Part shown: in pieces, positions 12,809 to 23,389 of the stretch
Layout: each line of letters begins with the position of its first letter
How positions within the stretch are numbered: the first letter of the stretch is position 1
The notes under the pieces: model-generated
What the model was told of the DNA's origin: nothing
The model's input: the letters and a program-made list of their open reading frames with translations, nothing else
Database searches by the model: none
Position numbers and translations under genes: made by a program
Assembly: GCA_014529385.2 (NCBI GenBank)
Contig: CM043963.1
Coordinates: 1,680,001 to 1,740,000, forward strand
DNA: 60,000 bases
Origin: Adiantum capillus-veneris
Lineage: Eukaryota > Streptophyta > Polypodiopsida > Polypodiales > Pteridaceae
Direction of reading: 5' to 3'

Positions 12809-12844
12809 CCCCCCCCCCCCCCCCCCCCCAACACACACACACAC
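12809..12844. repeat. Poly-C (21 C) followed by (AC)n
   Basis: An uninterrupted C run at 12809-12829 is followed by an AC repeat to 12844. A Gly-rich minus-strand frame over this tract is an artefact of the homopolymer. Confidence 0.9.
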
Positions 12845-13740
12845 TAGAGACCTCACTAGTGCTAGGGGAGGAGGGAGTGCAAAAGTAGAGGAGATGTGTC
12901 ATGTGCCAACAGAGTCTTACCATGCACCAAGCGAGCTTTTCCGAGCAAAGACAAACCCGAGCAAGTGTTTGTACATGATATGATAAATTTTATCATTTGT
13001 TATATTTTCATGCACCACAGCAAAAAGCGTTATCAATGGACAAACTACCTCCTAAAATTAGCACAATATTTGAAAATAATATATTCTCTCTTAGGCTCAA
13101 TCTCTTTTTATCCAACTAGAGTCTCCCACAATCAAACTCTTCTTTGGCTCTGATTGTTCTCGCTTGGGCTTCACAGGTTTGCGTATGAAGTAAGATTGAT
13201 AGACTAATAAGAGCTCTAGCCCTGTACTTAATGCTCAAGTCATTGTAAGTTTCTTTTTGTAAGGTGACATTTGTAGTGCTCTAGTGTCTAGTACTTTGGT
13301 TCTTGATTGTCAGTTATACTTGAGAGCATGTGCATCCTTCTTCATCTTAGCCGCATCAATTTGATAGCAATTTACTGCACCTCATTAGTTCCTTTATACA
13401 TCAATCGTCTTTTCAATGTCGTCTTGCCCCACCTATACTACAAGGTTGTGATCTTCATACAAAGGCAACCTTCTTACACCGACAAACACCATTTATTATG
13501 ATTCATGAAAGACTTCCTTTGTTACAATAAAATCATGTTTTTCTTTAATTAACCAATATAGGCTTTTTTAATCAATTTACAACAATAACCACCAAAATTA
13601 ATGGAGTTCTATACCTAAATTTTTTTAGAAAGACACGTCATAATTGAAAAAAATTAATTGTATATAAATAAAATATTTAGACTCTTTTTACCAAACAATG
13701 TGACAAGCTCAAAGCTTATGGGCGTGAGTATTCGTATGAA
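12845..13740. other. No recognisable gene
   Basis: AT-rich sequence without coding signature. Frames are short and lack motifs; no repeat structure is obvious. Confidence 0.4.
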
Positions 13741-14207
13741 GAGTTTCTTCCACAAAATATTGGAGATGCTACTCCTTTCTATTTTGAATAATTGTTTGAA
13801 AAAGACGTATGATAGATGTCAGATATCAAGAAGGCCATAACATCCACCACTCATTGGACAAGCACATCATAATTGGAATATGCTTTATATCCTTGCTCAT
13901 GTGGAATATTCATGACACCACCAATAATAAGAGGCAAATTTTGCTCCAATCTATGAATATCAAAGCCATGCCCTACTCTAAAAGGTAGTATTGCAACCTT
14001 CTTCACATCTGGAATGATAGTTTCAACAAGAGGGGAAGCCAATGTAGTGACTTTGCATACTAATTTGTTTGCGACAAAATGCAATCTGTTTTGAGCTTGT
14101 GTCTACTCAAGATAAGGTTGTATAGGAATCTTACTAGCTGGATGAGGGAAAGAGTTGCATTGTATTGACAACGCATTGTTTTCTAGTTGGTCATGTCCGT
14201 CCAACAT
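13741..14207 (-). pseudogene. ispF: Broken copy of 2-C-methyl-D-erythritol 2,4-cyclodiphosphate synthase (IspF)
   Basis: Minus-strand translation contains LPFRVGHGFDIHRLEQNLPL followed by IIGGVMNIPHEQGYKAYS, the N-terminal core of plant IspF, which acts in the plastid MEP isoprenoid pathway. The metal-binding Asp and His of the DIH motif are present. The second metal site, normally AHSDGDVL, reads AYSNYDVL, so its His and Asp are lost. A TGA follows at 13853-13851, yet similarity continues as VVDVMAFLISDI. Upstream, an ATG at 14207-14205 opens a Ser/Asn-rich segment resembling a transit peptide, with one in-frame TAG before the core. Similarity fades near 13741. This is a non-functional gene fragment; whether it came from a processed or a genomic copy is unclear. 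Confidence 0.8.
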
Positions 14208-14240
14208 AAAAATGACGCTAAGTGAGAGAAGATGCTTAGA

Positions 14241-14277
14241 TCTCTCTCTCTCTCTCTCTCTAAAAAAAAAAAAAAAA
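14241..14277. repeat. (CT)n followed by poly-A
   Basis: A CT microsatellite at 14241-14261 abuts an A run at 14262-14277. Confidence 0.95.
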
Positions 14278-14420
14278 CAATGAGAAACAATATCATTATC
14301 ACGGGCACATTAAGCAATCGATTTTCAATAGAAAACGCCATAGAAAATCGTCTTTTAGTGTATTTTTAAAGGACTTGAACTCGAACTAATCTTTGGAGAC
14401 TCGAACTCTAGTTTTGATTA

Positions 14421-14733
14421 GTTTTGAGGGTTGCCTTGAAGGAAACCGGCTAGATTTGGAGGATTTTTGTGTTAAACCCTCAGAAAATCCTAAAGTTTAT
14501 GTGGAGATTTTTAATGCTCTCTTTTTTTCCATTAATTCCTAGGTGTCTTGGAAAAATTTGTCTCAGCTTAAGATCGTGCCCTTTCCAATTTCAAAAATTC
14601 CGGTTGAGGGTAAGCAGAAAAGGAGAAATTCCTTCCCAATACAGAAAATTCTCCATTAGTTTTGAGGGTCGTCTTCAAGGAAACCGGCTAGATTTGGAGG
14701 ATTTTAGTGTTAAACCCTCAAAAAATCCTGTAA
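14421..14733 (+). repeat. Direct repeat of about 75 bp, two copies
   Basis: A block containing AAGGAAACCGGCTAGATTTG and then TTAAACCCTCA occurs at about 14421-14497 and again at about 14660-14733 with few differences. The intervening 160 bases are not repeated. No gene is recognised here. Confidence 0.8.
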
Positions 14734-14824
14734 ATTTGAGTCGTTGAGAGAGACAGAGAGAGCGCACGTAGAAGGTGGCGAGCGTCACCAGCGAGCGATC
14801 GTTTGTCAGCTCGACTGTTGCTAG

Positions 14825-14827
<3 letters not shown>

Positions 14828-14864
<37 letters not shown>
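14828..14864. repeat. (CT)n microsatellite
   Basis: About 18 CT units. The Ser/Leu or Arg/Glu frames across it are artefacts. Confidence 0.95.
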
Positions 14865-14866
<2 letters not shown>

Positions 14867-14929
14867 CTTGCCACGAGAGAGTTCAATGTCCATTGAACGA
14901 CCTTGTTAATAATCCTCCCTTGCTCGTTC

Positions 14930-17132
14930 AGCCAGAGCTTCTTCGCCCTGTCCTATTAAGCATATCTCGCAATCAATGCACTTGAAGAGATGACATTCCG
15001 GACATCAACGTATTGCCACATGCCTTCAAGACGAAAGCATAGGTGATTGCATCTGAAGAGATGCCCTCGCTTTGCATCTATTGAAAACAGCCCAGGGCTT
15101 CCTGGCCCTACCACATTTGGCATACATGTCGACCAAGGCAATGCCAAGCATAAAGATTTTTTCAAGAGTCCTTGACTAACAGTACGATTGTAAGTTCTTT
15201 TGCCTATCTTAGCATCATCCAAATTGCCACATGCCTTCAAGATGCAAGCATAGGTAATTACATCAGGAGAAACTGTCCTCACTTCGCAAGTTCGAAACAT
15301 CCAGCCAGAGATCCTTCATCCTATCCTTGTGGGGCATATCCGACAATCAATGCGCTTGAAGAGATGATATTCCGACAGCCAGCCAAAGCTTCTTGGCTCT
15401 ATCCTTGTTGTCGTGGCCTCGATCAAAGGAACTGACGAAGTGTACAAGGAACTCGAGAAGAAAAATAAAGACCTTGAATTGGAATTAAAGCTAGAAAAAT
15501 CACAGTGCAGGGACGTGGCATTGATGCGGGTTCAAAGAGAGGAGGAGCTTCTAAAGGAGATAGCATAACTTAAGCAAATTAATCAACTCCTTAGAGATGG
15601 GAACCCAGACATGCAGGAAGAGGTAGGCACTTCAGAGCCACCACAGATAAACATACCCTCAGTCTCGTTTGCTGAGTTTGAGACACAGTCCACAGCAAAG
15701 CCGAGTGGTGATGAAGATTTTCAAATTAACATCACGGACAAAGACACAGTGCTAATGGTCCAACTGTCAAAAGCTGAAGAAGATGCACTGAAGAAGAAGA
15801 TCATCCTAGAGGTGGATGAGGAGTGGAAAGCCGCAATGGATTGGGAGTTGAGAGTTTTACACTCTATCAACGTCACTCAACTCACTCCCAATCAGATCAA
15901 CGCTCAATGGCATCAACAATCCCTGCCGTACCCTCTCATCAAAGTGGAATTATTACAGGTGAAAGAAAGGTTGTACAAAGATGTGCAATCAATGCACTTT
16001 GAAGACACGACATTCCGCACATCAACGCACTTGAAGAGACGACATTCCGCACATCGACGCAGTGCCACATGCCTTGAAGGCGAGAGCATAGGTGATTGCA
16101 TTTGGAGAGATGTCTTCGCTTTGCATCTGCTGCAAATAGCACAGGTCTTTTGCCCATCATAGCATCTTCCAAATTGCAACATGCCTTCAAGATACAAGCA
16201 TAGGTGATTGCATCTAGAGAGATGTGCTTGCTTCAACCCCTCAAGAACTCATTGTGCTTTCTGAAGAACACCACATCTTCCTAGTCATGCCCCTGTTCTG
16301 TATATCCTACAATGAGTGTATTCCAAGAGGCGACATTCCGTACAAGAAGCTCCTCAAGCAATTTTTTTGCTTTCTAAAGAGCATCATATTTGGCATACAT
16401 GTCGTCCTAGGCAATGCCAAGCACAACTTCTTTTCTCAGCAGCTCCAGACTAACAATATCATCGTGAATTTTGTTGCCCATATCAGTCTCTTGCGTAGTG
16501 CCACAGGACTTCAAGAGGAAAGTATAGGTGATAGCATATGGAGCGATATCCTCGCTGTGTATCTGTTGTGCAAACAGACCACGGCTTCCTAGTCCTACCA
16601 CATTTGGCATACATGTCGACCAAGGCAATTCCAAGCATAAAGATTTTTTCGATAGTTCCTAACTTACGGTATGATCGTAAGTTCTTTTGCTTATCTTAGC
16701 ATCGTTTGATTTGCCATATGCCTTCAAGATGCAAGCATAGGTGATTACATTAGAAGAAATGTCCTCGCTTCGCATGTTGGAAACAGCTAGCCGGAGATTC
16801 TTGGCCCTGTCCCTATTGGGCATATCCCACAATCAATGCACTCGAAGAGATGACATTATGGCATCTAGCCAGAGCTTCTTTGTCCTGTCCTATTGAGCGT
16901 ATCTGGCATTCAATGCACTTGAAGAGACGACATTCTAGACATCAACATAGTGCCACATGCCTTCAAGACGAAAGCATAGGTGATTTCATATGAAGAGATG
17001 CCCTTGCTTTGCATCTGTTGAAAACAGCCCATGGCTTCCTAACCGTGCCACCTTTGGCATACATGTCAACCAAGGCAATGCCAAGCACAATGATTTTTCC
17101 GACAGTCCTTGACTAACAGCACGATCGTAAGT
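14930..17132 (-). pseudogene. Degenerate PPR-repeat gene array, left part
   Basis: On the minus strand, repeated blocks encode pieces of pentatricopeptide repeats of the plant PLS class. Examples are VSPDVITYACILKACGNLDD, then KIGKRTYNRTVSQGL, then a diverged version of the L-x-N-A-L-V-D-M-Y-A-K-C consensus, and RNVISSSALIARYA. PPR proteins bind organellar RNA. Here every block carries stops and frameshifts, and blocks recur every 450-500 bp inside a larger repeat of about 1.3 kb. This is a decayed tandem array rather than one gene. It is interrupted at about 15428-15985 by a plus-strand coding fragment and continues beyond the inserted LTR element at 20378. Confidence 0.8.
15428..15985 (+). 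pseudogene. Coiled-coil protein fragment inserted in the PPR array
   Basis: A plus-strand frame of about 185 codons has one stop (TAA near 15567) and an ATG at 15611. It begins with a heptad-like charged segment (VYKELEKKNKDLELELKLEK). A Ser/Thr/Glu-rich linker follows, then a second helix (LSKAEEDALKKKIILEVDEE). Base composition and strand differ from the flanking minus-strand PPR blocks, which stop and resume at its edges. I do not recognise the family. A retrotransposon Gag-like origin or a captured host exon are both possible. Confidence 0.5.
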
Positions 17133-17343
17133 TGTCACGTGCGCACTTCACTTGCGCCACGTGGACATGATTCTGCCATAGTCTAGCATCAGTTGCACTC
17201 CTTGCATACCCTCTCTTGCACAGTCAGTCAGCATGAGCATTTTCCAGAGCATAGAACCCTTTTTCGCAAAATACACATTTTTCACTTATTTATTAATAAG
17301 TGACTTTTGTTGGAAAAGTAGGTTGGGCAAATTGCTAAGGAAG

Positions 17344-17351
17344 TATAAAAG
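17344..17351 (+). promoter_or_regulatory. LTR TATA box
   Basis: TATAAAAG lies about 210 bp inside the 5' LTR and is repeated at the same place in the 3' LTR (19348-19355), as expected for the element's Pol II promoter. Confidence 0.7.
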
Positions 17352-17885
17352 AAACCCTTTGGGCACTCAATTAAAGCAGAAGAAGCAGGGACACAAGGAG
17401 GCAGACACCCAGCAGAGAGGCAGCACCTCAGTAGGCTCCCTTGCGTTTCCTCAGCAGTTCAACGCAAGCGTTTTTCAGCCATCAACGCCAGCGTTTTCAG
17501 CCATCAGCAGAATCAGCCAGCGATTCAGTTTTCAGCCCTTAGCCTCGCGAGAACCTGCTCCCTCACAGTTGCAGATCCTTGCCAGATTCCCCATCTAGCA
17601 GCAGAACAGCCTAGCATTTTCAGATTCCAGCAGATCAGCCTAGCGTTTTCAGTTTGCGGCCAAAACAACCAACGTTTTGCATTTTCAGCGATAGCCCAAC
17701 TTGGCGGTTGCAGATCCAAGCCGCAAGGACCGCCACGGTTACAGATCCCTAGCAGAGCACCTAGCATTTTCAGTTTTCAACCTTGACGCCGTCATCGTCG
17801 ACACCATCATCGTCGTCGACATTGTCACCGTCATCGCAGTCCCGGTTTTGGCGACGCCACCATCGTCGTCCTCGTCGCAGTACCC

Positions 17886-18076
17886 CATCGTCGACCTCCC
17901 GGTCTTTGACAACAGGACTGTCATCGACCTCCTGGTCTTCAACACAGAACCGTCGTCGACCTCCCGGTCTTCGGCAGCAAAACCGTCGTCGACATCCCGG
18001 TCTTCGACACAGAACCGTCATAGACATATCCGTCTTCGACATAGAGCCCGTCGTCGACATCCCCGTCTTCGACATA
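17886..18076 (+). repeat. Minisatellite inside the 5' LTR
   Basis: About six units of roughly 33-36 bp built on GTCGTCGACCTCCCGGTCTT. The matching array in the 3' LTR (about 19875-20090) has about seven units. Long Ser-rich frames across it are repeat artefacts. Confidence 0.8.
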
Positions 18077-18174
18077 GATCATCAGTACTCGAGTACCCCT
18101 TCAGCATCAGTAGCATCAATACCCATTAGCATTAGCATCATTGTAGTCGCATTTGTGCAAGAATAAAGAAAGTA

Positions 18175-18198
18175 CTTGCTCTGGCAAAAGAGAGCAAG
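18175..18198 (+). other. LTR hairpin next to the poly-A signal
   Basis: CTTGCTCT, an 8-base loop, then AGAGCAAG. The 3' LTR copy (20186-20209) keeps the stem although its loop differs by one base. It follows AATAAA by a few bases. Confidence 0.6.
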
Positions 18199-18367
18199 GG
18201 GGCCCTTGAGGGTTGGGACCCGACATCCCTGTGTCGTCTCTTTTCTCTCTCTCGTGTCTCTCTCTTTCTTTCAGTTCAGTTCCTTCAAGTGAAGTAAAGT
18301 GTCCCTTGTGTTTGTGCGGAGTACTAGATCCGAGCAAATCCTTATTCTCTTCCGCTGCACACCACAT

Positions 18368-18379
18368 TGGTATCAGAGC
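18368..18379 (+). other. Primer-binding site, tRNA-iMet type
   Basis: TGGTATCAGAGC begins one base after the 5' LTR end and matches the standard plant initiator-tRNA primer site used to start reverse transcription. Confidence 0.9.
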
Positions 18380-18564
18380 TCTATGTGTGCTCCGGCTTCG
18401 GGAACTCAAGGGAAGACTAAAGAACCTCAAGAACCCAAGAAGAAACTCAAGAACCCAAGAACCATCAAGAACCTAGAGAAGAACCCAAAGAACCCAAGGA
18501 ACCCAAAGACCCCAAGGAACCTCGCCCAATTTTTTTTTTCCTGAAGAATCTTTGAGTCCCGACC

Positions 18565-18738
18565 ATGGACTTACCAGATCCCATCTTCATTGCCATGCCT
18601 TTGAAGGAAGATTGGCATCGGATACACGAGAACCCAGATCTTGAGTACCAAGATCTCCTTGCCTTGTATGCGGGTATGGAAGGAGTTGGAGAGAGGATCC
18701 CTAGCCTCTTCTGCATTCGCATTCACATTCGCATGTAG
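18565..18738 (+). CDS. Short internal ORF (57 aa) of the non-autonomous element
   Basis: ATG at 18565 opens MDLPDPIFIAMPLKEDWHRI and ends at TAG 18736-18738. It is the only sizeable frame in the 771-bp interior on the sense strand and sits where Gag would begin. It may be a truncated Gag N-terminus or non-functional; no domain is recognised. Confidence 0.35.
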   Translation: MDLPDPIFIAMPLKEDWHRIHENPDLEYQDLLALYAGMEGVGERIPSLFCIRIHIRM

Positions 18739-19127
18739 CGTGCATCCATTTCCCTCGTCATTGATCCTTCGGAAAGAACTCCCAAACCAAACCTCAGTCC
18801 ATTAGCACCGTGAATGTTTTCACCATAGATATTGTTTGGGGGTCAGCAAAGACCAACCATAGTAGAGTCGGTATCTGGGAAGAAGCCCAGGCTAGCGTCA
18901 GTATTTGAGAAGAAGCTCAGGCTGGCATATCTATGGCGGTGGTCTCAGCAATTGTTGGCTAGTAACCCTTATGATAGGTGTTTTCATCTCCAGTAGTAAC
19001 CGTAGAACCCACGGCACCCGCAGTCATCGATTTTGAAGGAATTTTCATTGGTGATGCATCCACAGCATTAGAAACAGTCAACATCAGAAGTGTAGATAGC
19101 AGTTCAGCAGCTGTGCCTCACTTTTAA

Positions 19128-19137
19128 CAGGGGGGGC
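19128..19137 (+). other. Polypurine tract
   Basis: CAGGGGGGGC lies directly before the 3' LTR start (TGTCACG at 19138), the expected site of plus-strand priming. Confidence 0.7.
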
Positions 19138-20377
19138 TGTCACGTGCGCACTTCACTTGCGCCACGTGGACATGCTTTTGCATAGTCTAGCATCAGTTGC
19201 ACTCTTTGCATACCCTCTCTTGCACAGTCAGTCAGCATGAGCATTTTCCAGAGCATAGAACCCTTTTTCGCAAAATACACATTTTTCACTTATTTATTAA
19301 TAAGTGACTTTTGTTGGAAAAGTAGGTAGGGCAAATTGCTAAGGAAGTATAAAAGAAACCCTTTGGGCACTCAGTTAAAGCAGAAGAAGCAGGGACACAA
19401 GGAGGCAGGCACCCAACAGAGAGGTAGCACCTCAGCAGGCTTCCTTGCCTTTTCTTAGCAGTTCAATGCCAGTGTTTTTCAGCCATCAACGCCAGCGTTT
19501 TCAGCCATCAGCAGAATCAGCCAGCGATTCAGTTTTCAGCCCTTAGCCTCGCGAGAACCCTCTCCCTCACAGTTGCAGATCCTCACCAGATTCCCCATCT
19601 AACAGCAGAACAGCCTAGCATTTTCAGATTCCAGCAGATCAGCCTAGCGTTTTCAGTTTGCAGCCAAAACAGCTAGCGTTTTGCATTTTCAGCGATAGCC
19701 CAACTTGGCGGTTGCAGATCCAAGCCGCAAGGACCGCCACGGTTGCAAATCCCTAGCAGAGCACCTAGTGTTTTCAGTTTTCAGCCTTGACGCAGTAGTC
19801 GTCGACACCATCGTCACCGTCATCGCAGTCTCGGTCTTGGCGATGCCACCATCGTCATCCTCGTCGCAGTACCCCATCGTCGACCTCCCGGTCTTCGACA
19901 AAGTAGGACCGTCGTCGACCTCCCAGTCTTCGACACAGAACCGTCGTCGACCTCCCGGTCTTCAACAACAGAATTGTCGTCGACCTCCCGGTCTTCGGCA
20001 GCAGAACCGTTGTCGACCTCCCGGTCTTCGAAACAGAACCGTCGTCGACATCTCCGTCTTACCCGTTGTCGACATCCCCGTCTTCGACATAGATCATCAG
20101 TACTCGAGTACCCCTTCAGCATCAGGAGCATCAGTACCCATTAGCATCAGCATCATTGTTGTCGCATTTGTGCAAGAATAAAGTACTTGCTCTGGCAAAA
20201 CAGAGCAAGGGGGCCCTTGAGGGTTGGGACGCGACATCCGTGTGTCGTCTCTTTTCTCTCTCTCGTGTCTCTCTCTTTCTTCCAGTTCAGTTCCTTCAAG
20301 TGAAGTAAAGTGTCCCTTGTGTTTGTGCGGAGTACTAGATCCGAGCAAATCCTTATTCTCTTCCGCTGCACCTGACA
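19138..20377 (+). repeat. 3' LTR of the non-autonomous element
   Basis: It starts TGTCACGTG and ends TGACA, giving a perfect TGTCA/TGACA terminal inverted pair. It is near-identical to the 5' LTR outside the internal minisatellite, which indicates a fairly recent insertion relative to the surrounding decay. Confidence 0.92.
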
Positions 20378-22160
20378 TAAGTTCTTTTGCCTATCTTAGT
20401 ATTGTCCGAATTGCCACATGCCTTCAAGATGCAAGCATAGGTGATTACATCAGGAGAAATGTCCTCGCTTCACATGTTTGAAATAGCTAGCCTGAGCTTC
20501 TTGGCCCTATCCCTATTGGCATATCCCACAAATCACTGCACTTGAAGAGACAACATTCCGACAACCAGCCAAAGCTTCTTGGCCTTGTCCCGATTGGGCA
20601 GATCCCGCAATCAATATACTTGAAGAGACGACATTCTACACATCAATGCAGTGCCATATGCCTTGAAGATGAAAGCATAGGTAATTGCATCTGGAGTGAT
20701 GTCCTCACTTTGCATCTTCTGCAAACAGCCTAGGGCTTTTGGTCCATCTCAGCATCCTCCAAATTGCCACATGCCTTCGAGATGCAAGCATAGGTGATTG
20801 CATTTACAGAAATGCACTCTCTTCAGCCCCTCAAGAACTCACCGTGTTTTTTGAAGTGCACCACATCTTCCTAGTCGTGCCCCTGTTCCGTATATCCTGC
20901 AATGAGTGTGTTCCAAGAGGCGACATTCCATACAAGAAGCTCCGCAAGCAATTTTTGTCCTTTCTGAAGAACACCATATTTGGCATACATGTTGTTCTAG
21001 GCAATGCCTAGCACAACTTCTTTTTTCAGCAGCCCCTAACTAACAATATCATTCGTGAATTTTGTTGCTCATATCAGCATCTTGCGTAGTGCCACATGAC
21101 TTTAAGAGGTAAGTATAGGTGATAGCATCTGGAGCATTGTTGTCGCTCCCTATCTGTTGCAAACAGCCCATGCCTTCCTGGCTCTGCCACATTTGGCATA
21201 CATCTCGACCAAGGCAATGCCAAACATAAATATTTTTTCGAAAGTCCCCGACTAACAATATGATGGTAAGTTCTTTTGCCTATCTTAGCATCGTCCGAAT
21301 TGCCACATGCCTTCAAGATGCAAGCATAGGTAATTGCATCAAGAGAAATGTCCTCACTTCACATGTTGGAAACAGGCAGCCAGAGCTTGTTGGCGCTGTC
21401 CCTGTTGGGCATATTCCACAATCAATGAACTTGAAGAAATGACATTCTGACAGCCAGCTCGAGCTTCTTGGCCCTGTCCTTGTTGAGCATATATTGCAAT
21501 CAATGCATTTGAAGAGACGACATTCCGAACATCAGCACAGTGCTAGATGCCTTCAAGACAAAAGCATAGGTGATTGCATTTGGAGCAATGCCCTTGCTTT
21601 GCATCTATTGGAAACAGCCCAGGGCTTTTGCTTAGGCCTTCTTGGCCCTGCCACCTTTGGCATACATGTCGACCAAGGAAATGCCAAGCACAAAGATTTT
21701 TTCGATAGTCCCTGACTAACAGTACGATCGTAAGTTGTTTTGCCTATCTTGGCATCGCCCGAATTGCCACATGCCTTCAAGATGCAAGCATAGGTGATTA
21801 CATCAGGAGAAATGTCCTCACTTCGCATATTTGAAATAGCCAGCCAGAGCTTCTTGGTCCTGTCCCTATTGGGCATATCCCGCAATCAATACATGTGAAG
21901 AGACGACATTCCGCACATCAACATAGTGCCACATGCCTTGAAGAAGAGGGATAGGTGATTGCATCTGGAGAGATATCCTCGCTTTGCATCTACTGCAAAC
22001 AGGCCAAGGGTTTTGCCCATCTCTCCATCTTCCAAATTGTCACATGCCCTCAAGATGCAAGCATAGATGATTGCATCTAGAGAGATGCGCTCACTTCAGA
22101 CCCTCAAGAACTCACTGTGTTTTTTGAAGTGCACCACATCTTCCTAGCCGTTTCTTAGGT
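20378..22160 (-). pseudogene. Degenerate PPR-repeat gene array, right part
   Basis: The array continues with the same minus-strand blocks, for example SPDVITYACILKACGNSGDA near 21800 and RTYHHIVSRGLSKK near 21240. Stops and frameshifts occur throughout. The GATCGTAAGTT-type boundary recurs at about 21250 and 21722, giving units of about 460 bp. The array ends near 22160 where orientation flips. Confidence 0.78.
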
Positions 22161-22164
22161 GTTG

Positions 22165-22680
22165 TTGAAAAAAGGCGTCGTTCTTGGCAATACCTTGGTC
22201 GACATGTATGCCAAATGTGTGGGGCCAGGAAGTGCTGTGCTATTTTCAACGGATGCGAAGTGAGGGCATCTCTCCAAATGCAATCATCAATGCTTGCATC
22301 TTGAAGGCATGTGGCACTACTCAAGACGCTGATATGGGCAAAAATATTCACGTTGATATTATTAGTCCAAAGGGCTGTTGAAAAACGATGTCGTGCTTGG
22401 CAATGCCTTGGTCGACATGTATGCCAAATGTGGCGTACTTCAGAGAACACAGAGAGTGCTTGAGGAGCTTCAACCTTCCTGTCCGGGACATCGTCTCTTG
22501 GAATGCACTAATTGCGGGACGGGAGTAGGGCCAGACAACAATGGGTTGTTTTCAGCAGATGCAAGCGAGGGCATATCTCTCTAGATACATTTACCTACAC
22601 TTGCATCTTGGAGGCATGTGGCACCATGCACAATAGGGGCAGGACTTGGAATTACTATCAAGAATGGGAATATGGGCAGC
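22165..22680 (+). pseudogene. PPR fragment in opposite orientation
   Basis: Plus-strand translation gives VVLGNTLVDMYAKC near 22171-22212, then SPNAIINACILKACGTTQDA near 22270, and VVLGNALVDMYAKC near 22390. These are typical PLS-class PPR motifs, better preserved than those on the left. It includes the start of a further repeat (TFTYTCILEACGTMH near 22590) and then decays into a GA tract. Together with the minus-strand array it forms a head-to-head inverted arrangement with the turn near 22150. Confidence 0.82.
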
Positions 22681-22684
22681 AGCA

Positions 22685-22717
22685 TGAGAGAGAGAGAGAG
22701 AGAGAAGTGTGTGTGTA
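22685..22717. repeat. (GA)n and (GT)n microsatellites
   Basis: GA repeat followed by a short GT repeat at the end of the PPR fragment. Confidence 0.9.
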
Positions 22718-22795
22718 GTTATGTATTTGTAGCTAGACATCTTTCTTGTGCTTGAATCTTTTTAATATTTAACTCTTTGAAATGCTTTTAAAGAT

Positions 22796-23215
22796 ATGCC
22801 AAAGCAGAAGTATGAGGGTGATGAAAGACAAAGAAGAAATGAGGCGTCAAGAAATTGGTGTCAAAATAACAATGAAGGTATGTTTAGTAAAAAGCTTTCT
22901 TATGTTTATTAATATATATGTTAAATAATTATGACAAGTTTTGTTAATGTTGCTTTGTATATAGCATATCGCAATAAAGAAGCCGAAAGGAATTTTCTTA
23001 AGCGGATCGAGGCCCGGAGGGTTGCACAAGCTTGTGCTCCTGCTGAGCCTGCTATTTCTCTTGCTGATGAGCCTGCTTCTCCTCCTCCTCCTCCCTTTGT
23101 GGCTCCCCCTTCTCCTCCCCCTCCTCCTGTGGTCATCACTATTGATGACTCACCCATGGTTCCATCATCACATCGTATGAAGATTAATAAGATTTTTTTT
23201 GTGAAATTAAGTTTA

Positions 23216-23265
<50 letters not shown>

Positions 23266-23361
23266 TTGTGCAGGTGAAGCTGAGCAGGACATGATTGTGG
23301 AAGGAGAGCATTTAGATGGGATTGGAGATGAGCACGAGGACGACGGTGGACAAGTTCATTG
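22796..23361 (+). CDS. Unrecognised gene, three exons visible, 3' end not defined
   Basis: Three open segments join in one frame across consensus splice sites. Exon 1 is 22796-22877 (ATG, then GAAG|GTATGT). Exon 2 is 22965-23174 (TATATAG|CATATC to CATC|GTATGA). Exon 3 is about 23273-23361 (TTGTGCAG|GTGAAG to CATT|GTAAGTAT). Both introns are phase 1. The product starts MPKQKYEGDERQRRNEASRN, has a charged helix, a Pro-rich stretch near residues 55-75, and an acidic end. The introns hold long GA tracts at 23219-23259 and 23390-23454. I do not recognise the family, and later exons were not found because LINE sequence begins near 23470. Confidence 0.5.
23219..23259. repeat. (GA)n microsatellite
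   Basis: About 20 GA units inside the second predicted intron. Confidence 0.95.
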
Positions 23362-23378
23362 TAAGTATATACAATGTG

Positions 23379-23389
<11 letters not shown>

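Larger units (their letters stand above)
17133..18366 (+). repeat. 5' LTR of the non-autonomous element
   Basis: It starts TGTCACGTG (containing a CACGTG box) and ends in ACCACA next to the primer site. It holds a TATA box (17344-17351), a minisatellite (about 17886-18076), an AATAAA signal at 18162-18167 and a hairpin at 18175-18198. Confidence 0.92.
17133..20377 (+). mobile_element. Complete non-autonomous LTR retrotransposon (LARD-like)
   Basis: The element has two long direct repeats of 1234 and 1240 bp and an internal region of only 771 bp. It is flanked by a perfect 5-bp target duplication, TAAGT at 17128-17132 and 20378-20382. A tRNA-iMet primer site follows the 5' LTR and a G-rich polypurine tract precedes the 3' LTR. 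The interior lacks protease, RT, RNase H and integrase, so it depends on another element. The uninterrupted target reads GATCGTAAGTTCTTTTGCC, as in neighbouring PPR blocks. Its LTR termini, TATA region and primer-site junction resemble those of the chromovirus at 26286-33955, a possible helper. Confidence 0.93.

Noticed and set aside
12565-12840. Gly-rich minus-strand ORF
   Set aside because: Its start depends on the 21-C homopolymer; the rest has no motif.
17701-18166. Ser/Arg-rich ORFs in the LTR (and their equivalents at 19705-20181)
   Set aside because: They translate the LTR minisatellite and differ between sister LTRs.
22112-22450. 112-codon minus-strand ORF
   Set aside because: Antisense to better-conserved plus-strand PPR motifs.
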